Source: Triatoma infestans (taxonomy: Eukaryota; Arthropoda; Insecta; Hemiptera; Reduviidae). Taken from it: a DNA stretch of 64,000 nt. Numbering within the stretch: the first letter of the stretch is position 1; every line of letters starts with the position of its first letter. The notes under the pieces were generated by a model. That model did not search any database, was not told where the DNA came from, and saw only the letters and a list, made by a program, of their open reading frames with translations. Shown here piece by piece: positions 47,032 to 58,265 of the stretch. Location of the stretch: the NCBI GenBank assembly GCA_011037195.1, contig JAAEAF010000214.1:1-64000 (forward strand), in the 5' to 3' direction. The position numbers and the translations under genes are program-made.

Positions 47032-47398
47032 TTTTTTTCTTTGGCGCATCGACAGCTTTGATCATTGGCGCCCCGTATTCATTATATATCTTTCCAATCT
47101 GTGGTCACTCGAGCTGGGTTGACAACAGTACCTTATTTGACAGCCATACACAATACTTTGTAGATTGTTGTAGGGGATTATTGTACTGCGACCTGTAAGT
47201 TCTACTGTACTCCCCGGAGCCTTCTCCAAAGCACAGCCGGCCTCCAAGCAGCGTTCTCTAGCTACAGACAACACTGCCCATCGCCGGTCAGTGAGTTGTA
47301 GAAGCTCTTAGGAAGAGAAAGTCTAAGGGCAGCATGTGGATTCGAACCCGGGCCTACGCGTTGCTAGTCTAGTGCGCTACCACTGAGCTAATCCCTTC
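47032..47398 (-). mobile_element. tRNA-derived SINE with an internal insert
   Basis: Both SINE ends are present on the minus strand: the A-box region (tagctcagtggtagcgcac), B box GGGTTCGAATCC, body and tail. A foreign segment of about 140 bp (roughly 47073-47212) splits the body between gcgcc and ccggagcc. The insert is not recognised. Confidence 0.75.
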
Positions 47399-48380
47399 CT
47401 TCTCCCTTGGCTTTCGCCAATTAACACGGGCCTACGCGCTCAAAGTTTGTCTACTGTGTTTGTCGTTGTCTGTAAATTGTAGAGTGTATGTAGTTCAAGT
47501 GTATTGTATACGGTTCTGATGAAGTGCAAGGGGTACTGAGCTGTCGTAACCCGTGGGGTCGCTACTTCCCAAGTAACTGCATGCAACAGATACCCCTTGT
47601 GGGCCACACACACACAATACTTTGCTTCGCAAAGAAGGGTGGAGCCTTTTATAGATAGTTGTTAAGATCAACTTGATTATTTACATTTGAAATAAATCAT
47701 AAATAGTTTAATATTTCCAATAATAACCCAATCAAAACAACGATCTGAATTATAGTTTTCAACAACAACAGCAACTTATTGTAATCCACTACAAATAGAG
47801 TCATTAACCAAGAAAATGCACTATAAATAGTCTATCTTTGAAAAAAATTATCTATGAATTGTTTACAAAAAAAAAATATATATATAGTCAATAGAATAAG
47901 CAACTCATTTAAGAAATTTACTATCTTGTGTAAATGGGAGCATTTTACCTAATTATTAACAATTTATCTATTGATAATGGCAATTTATCTATATTACTAA
48001 GCTCTCTCATTTTTTAAAACAAAACAAACAAAAAATATTCTAATTACGTACAATTTCCGGAAACAAATAGTTAAATAACACCATATAGTTACATAAAAAA
48101 CAAATTTTTTAATATTAATTGGGTGCGAGCAATAGACTGGAAAGATATATATATAAAAAGCCATCGCCTCTACTAATTATATACTTTTTAATTAACATTT
48201 TATAATTGTAATTATTACTGTTTAACTTTCGAAAGCTCAGATATTTGAACAGTTTTCTTGTGCGGAGTTAGAATTTAATTATTCTTCTTTGCTGAAATGA
48301 TACTTTTAGAAAAAGGCTCAACCACGCACCTTCTCCAGTACACTGTAAAAATCAGGTTTCCTGGAGAAAAAAATATATAA
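47399..48380. other. Unassigned, then AT-rich
   Basis: 47399-47650 is more GC-rich with no match I recognise. 47650-48380 is AT-rich without features. Confidence 0.35.
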
Positions 48381-49033
48381 AAAATCTGAGCGTGTAACAC
48401 TCACACAACATTCTCTTTACAAAATTGTAATTGATAAATTTTATAGTTAGTATATCAAATTTAATAAAATTCCTCGAAGTTTTTTTTTTGTGAAGAAAAT
48501 TGCGAAAGCAGACAAAACTGTACGTTAAAAACGTACATCCGGTTTTTCTAATTTTTCCTAAAACGCAGAATTTTGACGACGTTAATTTTTCCTCTAAAGT
48601 AGCAACTTCAGTATAATGTATGGTTCTACAATTTACATAATATTAATAAATATTAGAAGCATGGATAGAATGCCAAATTTGAACAAAATCGGTAAAACGG
48701 AAGTATGGCTTTATAGAAATGGGATTGGCGATTTATTGGAATGGCGATTTTTGAATTTTTTCGGAAGTTTCTCGAAAATACCTATAACGATTTTATTTTA
48801 AACCTGAATAGATATAAACCAATCATGTTTATTTCAAATATTTAAAACAAAAAATTGATTTTGTGGGGGTTTTGGGACCTTTGGGACATTCAAATTTGAA
48901 CTGACGCTACATGATCTTGAGACAGAGAGCGCCTACGGTGTCCACTCAGGTATATAAATATATCATCATATTTCCCTATGATATTTCTGAACATTGCTTT
49001 TAAAGTAAATGTTTTTAATAAAATTATATTAAT
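48381..49033. repeat. R-family fragments
   Basis: A degraded hairpin end (atctgagcgtgtaacactcacacaac) is at 48385. A plus-type piece with ttcagtataatgtatggttctac and gaatgccaaatttgaacaaaatcgg is at about 48607-48720. Confidence 0.55.
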
Positions 49034-49041
49034 TGGAGTAA

Positions 49042-49268
49042 CAGGGGAGAGATTAGCTGAGTGGTTAGCGCGTTTGACTCCCACGCGGAGGTCCCGGGTT
49101 CGAGTCCAGTGCTATCCTTAGATTTTCTCTTCCTAGGGGCCCTACAACTTACTATTCGGTGATGGACAGTGTTGTCTGTAACGAGACAACACTGTCCGGA
49201 GGCCGGCACTGCACTGAGAAGGCTCCGGGCGCCAATGACCATAGATTTGAAGCGCCATAAATAAAACA

Positions 49269-49305
<37 letters not shown>
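49042..49305 (+). mobile_element. tRNA-derived SINE with (AAT)n tail
   Basis: A box tagctgagtggttagcgcg, B box GGGTTCGAGTCC, and a perfect 14-bp hairpin in the body (GGACAGTGTTGTCT / AGACAACACTGTCC, 49164-49197, 6-nt loop). The tail is (AAT)n, about 12 units. TGGAGTAA flanks it at 49034-49041 and 49306-49313, inside the end of an R copy. Confidence 0.9.
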
Positions 49306-49307
<2 letters not shown>

Positions 49308-49546
49308 GAGTAAGAAAAAGCCGTGTGAGCGTTTCACAGATTTGTTTACTTTCTCTTACAGCTTTAAGAAAGAATATTAAGATCATGTTAAATTTTCCAA
49401 ATCCCCCCCCCCCCAGTTTTGAGTTAGACAAAACAAAATATCTCAAAAAAGAAAAATCATAGGATCTCAAAACTTGATATTACGTTTATTCCGGGAAAAT
49501 CCATCGATATAGAGTGCGACTTTACTGAATCGATATTTTTGTTTAA

Positions 49547-50215
49547 GGTGAATCGTCCATTATAAGCGACTTCAAGCAGTTGTCACTTCGCATTTATGGT
49601 TCGTAGCGCAGTGTTCTGTGAGTGCATTTTATTCTGTGAGTTTTTCGTTGATTTTTTGTTTGTTTGAAATGGCTGCTGAGGACTCACTGTCCTTTGGAGA
49701 ACCCCTACTCATAAGGCGATGGATACTATCCGGTAAAAGAAAAAATCGGCGTTGGGTAAACCCAACACTATAAGAAGGAGAAAATTGGAAGAATTCTATC
49801 ATCTGCACAATGATTTGCAGAAAGACGCCCAGAAGTTCTTCGATTATTACAAGATGTGTCCAGTAACATTTTACTACATTTTGAATATTATAGACCCCAT
49901 ATTCCTTAGAGAGGGGTTTTTCACGAACTGCACATATTAATTTTTCAGTATCTAATTCTATGTTTGTGACTATTACGTAATATTAGGGGAAAAGGGCGGT
50001 TAAGAGTGACAGGCGGAACCAAAAACTGATTCTGTACTGGCGACTACAAGGAGCAAATTCCAATCCAGTGGAAACTGTCGTTTGTCGCCAGGTGTCGCGT
50101 TCAATGTCACTTGAAAAGGTCGCGGTTCCGTTGTACCCTATGCATTGGAATCAAACGCACATAGTCGTCTATAATCGCTTAGTCGCTCGTTGCCGCTTCC
50201 AGTAAACGACAGGCC
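49547..50215 (+). mobile_element. PIF/Harbinger element, non-autonomous
   Basis: TAA at 49544-49546 and 50216-50218 is the standard 3-bp target duplication. The ends begin GGTGAATCG and, inverted, GGCCTGTCG. A degraded N-terminal part of a HARBI1-like transposase is inside, and the catalytic part is missing. Confidence 0.8.
49672..49940 (+). pseudogene. Harbinger transposase N-terminal fragment
   Basis: MAAEDSLSFGEPLLIRR starts the first frame and reaches NRRWVNPTL before a stop. A shifted frame continues IRRRKLEEFYHLHNDLQ, then KDAQKFFDYYKMCPVTFYYI. This matches the HARBI1/PIF transposase opening (RRWWVHP...R...G.FH.L...L..D...FF.YFRM....F). The DDE domain is absent. Confidence 0.7.
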
Positions 50216-50454
50216 TAATTTTCTTCGCAGTTTTCTTTAAAGTTCGCTTGCCAACTACACACATCTATCAAACCAATCACTTTAATTGTAAATATTTCGC
50301 CAGAAAAATGTATTTTTGAGGGATTCTGAGAGGAAATTGTACACGTTGTACACTTTCCATAAAAACGTGCTTCTTTTGTGCAAAATCTTATAGTATTAGG
50401 TTATTAATAAAAGTACTAAGAAAATTCCAAATTTTGGTGAAAATGAGTTCAAAT

Positions 50455-51250
50455 TACAGAATAAGAGTTTTAAGTGCCTTAACTGGAGTTTTTCAGGAGT
50501 TTGAGGAAGCGGCAATGAAGAGCTCGGTTTACAAATAAATGCGGATAAGACAATATACAAGAAAACCGCAAGAAACCCGGGCAACGAAGAAGATTTCATC
50601 GAGATGATGAACTATAAATTTGCGAGGGTAAAAGGCTTTAAATATTTAGGAGCGGTTGTTTTCGAGCGGAATGACGTTACCTCTGACATTAAGGCGAGAA
50701 TCGCGGCAGGCAATAGATGCTATTTCGCGATTCACAATATGTTGCGCTTTAAAGCGTTATCTACAAGTGCAAAGCTACTGGTATATAAGACGGTGATAAG
50801 ACCAGTAGTTACTTATCAAGTGAGACTTGGGTATTGACAAGGGAAGATGAGCGGACTCTGAATGTCTGGGAGAAGAAGATCCTTAGAAAGATTTACGGGC
50901 CAGTGAAGGAGCGAGATCGGTGGAGGATTGTGGAATGTACAGTTGAAGGATCAATACCAGGAACCGGACCTCGTAGCCTTCATTAAGCAAGGACGCCTTA
51001 GATGGTTGGGTCATGTGGAGCGGATGGAGCCGGAACGCTTGCCAAGAAGGATGCTTTATGTCACTCCCGGGGGTCGACGTCATCGAGGGAGGTCTCGTAT
51101 GAGGTGGCGATGATGTGGAGGCGGACCCATGAGGAGCATGGGCGTGCGTAGAGGCGTTTGAGAGCCTTTGATCGAGAGGAATGGAGGAAGCTGGTTAAGG
51201 AGGCCCAGGTCCTTTCAGGAACTGTAGCGCCTCAGAAAGAAGAAAGAAAG
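50455..51250 (+). mobile_element. LINE reverse-transcriptase C-terminus (RTE-like)
   Basis: Readable blocks: GLQINADKTIY (RT palm end), FKYLGAVVFERNDV, IKARIAAGNRCYFAI, LLVYKTVIRPVVTY, SETWVLTREDERTL with VWEKKILRKIYGPVKERDRW, RLRWLGHVERM, and PGGRRHRGRSRMRW. These match the thumb and C-terminal region of insect LINEs of this type. At least three frameshifts separate them. The end (gaagaaagaaag) is a likely tail. 5' truncated. Confidence 0.85.
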
Positions 51251-52299
51251 AGTTTTGAGTTTTCTTTGGAAATTCTTCTCGAAAAAGAATTCAACAACTT
51301 ACTTTAAAAGTCTTTTATTGACAAAAGCTTTTATCTGGGGAAAAAAATGTATACCAGAAGTGTACTGCGTTATCTGTTAGTTAGGTTTTTTACTGGTAAA
51401 CCTGTTACACAGTATTAATTCCTTTAGAATATTCTTAGCCACATCAACCACTAATAGGTTGCTGAAATAAAGGGACAAGTTTGGGAAGACGATTAATGTA
51501 GACAAATAAATATAGAGGTAAAAGTAAAAAAAAAAAAAAGAAGAAATAATAGAACACCAACTGGCGAGATATTTATTATTTACAACATGGTGTTGGTAGC
51601 ACTGAATTAGCACGGCTATTTTAAATCACAAAATTGAGCAAAAATATTTCATTACTGTTATAACAATAAATAATATGAAATTAAAAACATATCAAGTACA
51701 CTAGACAAAAAGATATAATAATAAAGTAAATCAAAGAAATGATATTTTAATAGTTATTGATTTAAAAGAATAGAAAAGAAGAGAAACTTAGGCTCTCACT
51801 AGATATAATCATTTTTAATATAGGTTAATGATTTAGTTACCATATGTTTTTTTGTAAAAAAAAAAAAAGAGTAGAAATCATTTAATACAGTAAAAGAAAA
51901 ACAGCTGACAGAGAATTATTTTATAACCGTGTGCATGTGTAAATAATAATTCTGTTTTACAAATTACTTTAACCATTTCAGTAATTTTATATGGTTGCGT
52001 GTTTTTATACTTTTGTATATTTGTACATAAAACTTTGTATATTTATCTATTCTTGTGCAATTTAGATGATTTCGTACTGTTGTTTATTTTTTTTTATTTT
52101 TTTGTATTCTGAGTGAAAAATATTCGGTCATTATTATTAATTATTGTTGAGAAGATATTCTTGTAAAAAATAATAATAACAACTGCCCAATGTTTTCTTT
52201 GTTTAACATCTTTTTTAAAAAAAAACAACAAATTGTTCCTTTTGTTCTACATGAACCAAATTAGTGGTTATTTTAGGGATATCCGCGAAAAATCCTCTT
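51251..52299. other. AT-rich, no feature recognised
   Basis: No gene. Long A and T runs. An open frame at 51377-51613 (minus) has no motif. Confidence 0.4.
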
Positions 52300-52837
52300 T
52301 TTACTTTCTTTTATTGTTTGTAACAAGAATTATTTGTGATCGTGTTCAACTTTTCGAAATTGAGTCTTTCAACCCAAAATATCACAAATAAACAAAACAC
52401 ATCACAAGGATTGCTTTACCTTGATATACCATTCATGTATCATCACCGCTATTAATATGAAAGTTTGGGTCAAAATCCATTAACCGGAAATGCGAGTTTA
52501 CTGAATTTTTTGTTGAATTATTCGCAAATTTCTCGAAAACGAGTCCAACGATTTACTTTAAACGTCATATACAATTTACTCACTTCAATTATGTAACCAA
52601 AGTACTAAATTTCTCAGATGCCCATTTTTCTAAAACTTCAGCTCTTCAAATAATAATTATTAATAAAAATATATCTTGGTTTTTCTCAATGGAATACCTT
52701 ATCTCGAAGTTATAATTTTGTGCATTTGAATTTTCACTTAAAAATAACTAACTTTGGCAAGGTCAGCTGCAAAATCTTCTTTCTTGGAATTTGGAAGAGT
52801 GTGAGAGACACGCCCAATCTTCAACGCGGTTTTTGTT
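52300..52837 (+). repeat. R-family copy, truncated by LINE insertion
   Basis: Begins ctttttactttcttttattg...gatcgtgttcaacttttcgaaattgag and includes ccattaaccggaaatgcgagtttactgaa. The LINE at 52851 follows. Confidence 0.6.
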
Positions 52838-52850
52838 GTATAAAGATTTA

Positions 52851-53300
52851 TTGTTATTATTATTTGTCTGTGGGGAGGGACCAAACCCTATGCTATCCAA
52901 AGCCTCACTGGTCCCATATAGCTACCCCAAGAAAAACAACAACAAACCAGGTCTACAACAAATATCCAGTCCCGATTCTAATCCCTCTAAGATTCACCGC
53001 AGTCCGAACAAATCGGATAATAACCTTAAGGTGAAATAGCCTAAGCTCTTCCACAGATATCCTGTTCCGACCAAAGGTCCTGAACCTAATTTCCTTACAA
53101 CCCAGGCAATCTGTCATAAGATGGATGGGTGTTTCCCCTCCTCTGTCTCACAGACTTTATAAATGGATCCGGCATGAGCTCCATTATGTAGAGATGTCTC
53201 CTTCAACCACAATGTCCAGTAAGGGATCCAACCAGATGCCTGAGAGAGCTCCGTGAAAGACACAGCAGCGTCTCATTAATAGCCCTGTCCACACTCCCGT
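52851..53300 (-). mobile_element. LINE 3' end (I/R1-like) with 13-bp duplication
   Basis: GTATAAAGATTTA flanks it exactly at 52838-52850 and 53301-53313. On the minus strand: LVGSLTGHCG, then HNGAHAGSIYKVCETEEGKH and GCKEIRFRTFGRNRI, the C-terminal region of ORF2, followed by a 3' UTR and the tail AATAATAATAACAA. It is the same family as 1-255 and 37853-37942. 5' truncated to 450 bp. Confidence 0.9.
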
Positions 53301-53313
53301 GTATAAAGATTTA

Positions 53314-54299
53314 GATTCGGTTTTCCGATTTGATTGAAATCATTGTGTTCTCTTTTAACGCAACTTTGTTTACTTAAACTAAGGTGTGAGCTACTCTATT
53401 TAAATTACTGCCCTTTCCTAGAAAGAGATTGGAACTGTGTCCTCTATGGTCCAAGGAAGACGTGTTTTATTTCATTGCGGAGTGTACTATTCTTCTAGAA
53501 CTTAGACTATTTTATTTTGGCTGTAAGAAGTTATCCAGAATGTAATATCCCTCCTAAATTCATCTTTTTGCCAATTACTTCTTAATTATGCATGACACCC
53601 TGGCAGTATCATTATTAACTTGTTCAATATTTCAGTTTCTAATTTTTTTAATTTTCTTAAATTTAGTTATTTTATTTATTTATTTTTCAACTTTTTTGTT
53701 TATTGTTTTTTATTTTCCTTATTAATACTGTTCACTGATCACAATGATTGATCACAAATCAACTTCCGGCAGATGGATAACTTATCCATGCCGTACATAC
53801 TTGTTTGTGTGTGTGTATGTGGCAAATTGTATTGTATCTGCCCTCTTTTTATATAAATAAAGTATATTATTATTATTTACTCACATAAATCTCTATCATT
53901 TTTATTCGTAATATTTTCATGGGGTAATCTAAATTTTGGGGGATTTATGGTTCTACCCTACATAATGTTAATACATTAGAAGCATGGATAGAATTCAAAA
54001 TTTGAAGAAAATCTGTTAACCAGAAGTGCTACAAGAGATTTTTCGAGTATTTTCGGTATCTTCGAAGATTATCAACATTCTATTTTTCGAGAATTTTGAG
54101 AAAGTATCTTTTTAGAAATTGATCTCACTCTCTCTGTGATTGTGTGTGCGTGTGAGTGTGTATGTGTGTCTTCAAACTTGATCAAACTTGTTGAAAACTT
54201 GATATTATTTGATAAGTTTCCACTAGCGGACCTGCAATACTATTTTTTTAAGTTATCTGCTAGCTTCTGCATAAAAAACACCGACGTGTTTTATTACTA
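53314..54299. other. Unassigned, then R-family fragment
   Basis: 53314-53870 has no recognised feature. From about 53880 an R module resumes (tcacataaatctctatcattttta, ggggaatttatgg), followed by a GT-rich stretch at about 54140-54170. Confidence 0.4.
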
Positions 54300-54795
54300 A
54301 ACAATACATACAGAGATCTTACCTGGCTCCGGGAGCCTATCGGCCTGGGGCCTAAGCCTATGTGGCTTTTATCCCACCCCCGATTTTTCCCCCAAATTTC
54401 CTAGTTAATCAACCAAGTCTGCCGGTTAGTCTACACTATCCTAAAATATCTTTCAGCTCCAACCATCCCAGGCAATCCCGTGAGAGTGATGCCCTACCAA
54501 ATACAAGAATCCTAGTACCAGCGAAATGGGGTCACTGACATAGATAGTGATACACCGTTTCTCCAACTCTATCATCACAGTTCTAACATCTAGTACTAGA
54601 CGTCCTCCCTATATTATGCAAATGACTAGCCACCCATGTATGTCCAGACAATACACCTACTAAGGTCCTCAGTCCTATCCTACTAAGTGACTGGAGGTAA
54701 TCTGATACCCCCTGCTTAGTCCCCTTTAGCCCGGAGGCCCCCCCCCCCACTTTTCTGCCACTTTTGTGTGATTTTTTTTTTCCAAGCAAATTCAT
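54300..54795 (-). mobile_element. LINE ORF2 C-terminal fragment
   Basis: Minus strand reads SRIGLRTLVGVLSGHTWVAS followed by HLHNIGRTSSTRC, a GETVYHYLCQ block, and WLELKDILG near the end. This is the LTGH..L..HL...G....C..C...E...H.LC...LG pattern of LINE ORF2 ends. Stops replace two conserved residues, so it is dead. Confidence 0.75.
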
Positions 54796-54799
54796 TTGA

Positions 54800-54995
54800 T
54801 GTGATTTTTGAGGTAGACATTTCTAAAATACAATGTCGTTTTATTAAGTTTAGTTAGATTCTTCCATTCATATTACGTTGACGACCACTAAACATCTGAT
54901 GAGAATTATAATTTTGAAGAAAACTGGTCAATTTTAAGTATGTAAACTGCAGTAAGAGAAAGTCGTGTGAGTGTTTCACACCAGATTTTTTTAAT
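54800..54995 (+). mobile_element. R-family hairpin end, best preserved
   Basis: AGTAAGAGAAAGT lies at 54951-54963, followed by GTGTGA (54965-54970), loop gtgtt, and TCACAC (54976-54981), then cagattttttt. This is the clearest copy of the inner inverted repeat plus hairpin. Confidence 0.85.
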
Positions 54996-56284
54996 TTATT
55001 TATTTTTTTTTTTTTTGGAAAAAGGGACGCAAATTTTATATAAACAATTCTGTAGTAGCAATCGATTGGCAAAATCGATCACACTGTTTTGAAGGAAGAA
55101 ACTGTCTTTCCTTCTGTAACCTGTGAAAAATTCACAGCGCTTTCTAGAATTTTATAGAAGATTTATTATTACTGTTACATTATAGCTAGCTGCTGGCTTG
55201 TTTCTAAAACAAAAATAAAACACTCACAGTCAGTGTAACCCCTTCACTTCACCTACATTGCGAGCACTATTACCCCCCACCCCGGCCGCTGAACAGAAAA
55301 GAACTGTCAAAAAAAAAAAAACCTTGCACCATCTCAGTGAAGCGTAAAAATATGACAGCTGTGATTTCTGTCGACAGGTTTTTGGTGTTACCCTGTTGAA
55401 ATAATAATAACTTCTGTATACTACTAGAACTATATTTCTTGGTCCATTTTTTGTTTGTTTTGCTAATCACTTTTTGTCTTTCCGTTTTAAATGTTTAATA
55501 CTTTGTTTATTACTTTCTCTTATCGCTGTAAGCGGTAAGTATAGCGTTCGTGTCAATTTTTCTGAAATTGAGATTTTTGAGATAAGCTCACAATATGAGA
55601 AAAAAGAAAAGTGTTTTTTTTTAGCGATTCATCTGCATATGTGTGTGTGTTTGTCGGTATTAGATGACAAAATATCTCAATAACAAAACAAAAAATCGAC
55701 GAAAACTTAAACTAATAATCCTTATGAGAAATGAGAAACTTATTGTTCTCAAAACCAATTCTTTATTGAAAATGAAATTTGAAATGAACCTCCATAATTC
55801 CCCCAGATGTTTCTGATATAATTTAATTTCTGGCGATTGTTGCCCTATGAACATTTTCCAGAACTGATAAAATTAGCTGAGAGTTATATCTGTCGTTTTG
55901 GAACAACACCAGATGCAAGCATTTTCAACCATGAAAATGATTAAGAACGAACGACGGTTCGCAACTGATTTAACAAAAAACCGTTAACTGATTAACCTCA
56001 ATATAAAAGAATAAAAGCTTTAGCAAAAGCTAAGTAATTTCAAAAGTCTCATTAACGTAATTAATGATTGTCTTCGTCTTTATAAGAAATTCTATTTTTA
56101 AAACTGCTGAAAGTGTCTGTATTAGCATATATATAATACATCATTTTATACATAGTTGCCAATATATCCATAGTAACATATTTTAAATGGGCCGAATTTT
56201 TTTTTTTTTAAGATTTTTACAACTGCACAGTAGCCATGCAACAAGTAAAACAGATGAATAATGAAATGAAAGTATGCGCTAGCG
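54996..56284. other. Mixed R-family remnants and AT-rich sequence
   Basis: An R end occurs at about 55505 (ttactttctcttatcgctgtaagcggtaagtatagcg). Other parts are not recognised. Confidence 0.4.
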
Positions 56285-56308
56285 TGCACACCCTGGCTTG
56301 AAGTTGTA

Positions 56309-56391
56309 AACGACGGCTATCCAGCGATAGCAGTCGTAATATGGCTTTATGGCCTTAGTGTGTACGACTGTATCTCAAGACAGCCGTCGTT
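56309..56391. repeat. Nested inverted repeat, possible small MITE
   Basis: AACGACGGCT (56309-56318) pairs with AGCCGTCGTT (56382-56391), and inside it CAGTCGTA (56331-56338) pairs with TACGACTG (56363-56370). Both are perfect. The outer context has gtgcacacc on the left. Confidence 0.65.
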
Positions 56392-56419
56392 ATGTATTTA
56401 GATGGTCGCGCGGCCATCG

Positions 56420-57060
56420 ACGCCTTAGTCGTCTTGGCGAGTTTGTGGGGAGAGTGGTAGTACAGAGGGCTTGGATTAGGGGATTGGAATGAGAAGATAA
56501 TTTGGAATGGAATTTTAGGTAGCGGGATTTGGCTAAAGTGGAGACGAAGGGAATTTTTAGGTCAGTGTGGATAGTGAGGTTAGAGATGTAGAAGGGAGCA
56601 TTGACGATGGTGCGTAGGATTTTAGGCTGTAGGGATTGATGCGGTTCAGGTTTGTGTTTTTGGCAGTCCCGTATAATTCGAGTCCGTATGTCCTTTCTGG
56701 AGCTAGTAAAGAATTGTACAGTTGTCTTTTGTTGTGGAGTGTAAGTTTTGAGCGTTTGTCTAGTAGTTTTTTTAGCTTTCTGTATCGGTAATTTAGTTCA
56801 TTTCGTTTGAGTCTAGTATGAGGGTTCCATGTTAATCGTCTGTCTAGTTGGAGTCCGAGATAGCGGATTTGGTTTATGGGAGAAAATTATGGTTGAATTG
56901 AATGGCGGGAAGGGTTTTTCGGTTTAAGGTGAAGACTATGTGCTTGGATTTGTGTAAATTAACCTTGATTCTCCACTTGTGGAGCCAGGGTTCGAGGACA
57001 CTGAGGTGGGTTTGAAGATGGCGAGTAGCCATGACGGGATCACTATTAGAGGAAAGGATA
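56420..57060 (-). mobile_element. Jockey-like LINE reverse transcriptase fragment
   Basis: On the minus strand: VMATRHLQTHLSVLEPWLHK followed by WRIKVNLHKSKHIVFTLNRK, then LRYRKLKKLL-type sequence, NKRQLYNSLLAPERTYGLEL and YGTAKNTNLNRI. This is the palm/thumb region after the catalytic motif of Jockey-clade RT (LQ..L..L..W...W.IKVN..KS..V.F). Stops interrupt it. Confidence 0.8.
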
Positions 57061-57069
57061 GCCGCATCT

Positions 57070-58260
57070 TAACTAAAAAATGAAAAAAATTGGCGCATCA
57101 GCATAAAAGATTCGCCATCTTATCGTAATACCTGAGACGAAGGTTTAGGTCAAAATCCATCAACCGAAAATATGATGATACAGAATGATTAATTTTTTTT
57201 GTTATGTTTTTTGAAATGTCTAACAACTCATATTGGAAACATCAGGAAAAATTCATTTTTGAGAGGATTCTAGAACAATAGCAGTAGCAATAGCTTTCCT
57301 CAAACGTTGGAGTTCAGTACAATGTATGGTTCTACTGCTACTGCATATATTATTGGATTAGATTACATCTACTGATTTTTTTCTCCAGTTTTATCGCGAT
57401 TTTCTTGAAAACGGTTCCAATGATTTGCCTTTATTGATTCACAAATACACACTAATTTTGTTTGGAATATTTTCCGGGGGATAGTGATTGTTTAAGGTTC
57501 GGGACGGAAAAGTAATGTTAAGCTTTCCTCTAAAGTACTACTTCAGTATAATGTATGGTTCTAATACATTACTAATATTTACTTTCTTAGTCCTGGGGCT
57601 TGGGAGGGATGCTGGTAGCCTGGGATTTTTATCTACAATTCTTATGATCAATCGTGCACCCATGCTCTGATGGCTGCATTCTTGTGACATTTTGCTATGC
57701 CGCAGAAAGATGTAGCTCCAATAAGGATCTGCAATATCCAATATGGTGCGATCTGCTGCCTTGTTGCTCTTATAACCTGAACGCTCGAGATACCCAAACT
57801 AGGAAAAAAACTTATTTTGGCTACTAATTTTCATGAGTATACCCAAGCAGTCCCCAAACCAACGTCGAGTTCACCTGGTACGAGCTGATGTATTGCATTA
57901 GATGTATTGATAGAATTCTAGATTTGAAGAAAATCGATTAACCGGAAGTGCCACATTACAGAATAGATTTTTAAGTTGTTTTTTTTAATTTTTTAGAAAA
58001 CCACTGTAAGGATCCTTCGAACTTGAAATGCTACAAATATAAATCTGTGACTTTTATTTGACACATTTTTCCGAAAGAAAAAAATTGATTTCAGGAAATT
58101 CTGCGGAAGTTGTGGCATTAAATTTGAAATGTTATACGAATAATAATGTAATTAATTATATACCTGCCTGGGTAGGGTATTGTCCCCCCCCCCCCACTAA
58201 CTCAATATTTATGAGTACAATTTTTAAGTTTAATGAAATTTTATATATAATTCAGAACAA
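57070..58260 (+). repeat. R-family copy with an unknown insert
   Basis: R modules at about 57120-57560 and 57890-58255 are separated by a segment of about 320 bp (57565-57885) that is not R-like. It starts after ctaatacattac and ends before gcattagatgtattgatag. The insert has an open minus frame without a known motif. Confidence 0.5.
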
Positions 58261-58265
58261 CAGTA

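Larger units (their letters stand above)
49345..50400 (+). repeat. R-family copy interrupted by Harbinger
   Basis: Begins tttactttctcttacagc and runs to 49546, then resumes at 50219 (attttcttcgcagttttctttaaag) with aaaccaatcactttaattgtaa and the GGG stretch. Joining the flanks restores a continuous module. Confidence 0.65.
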
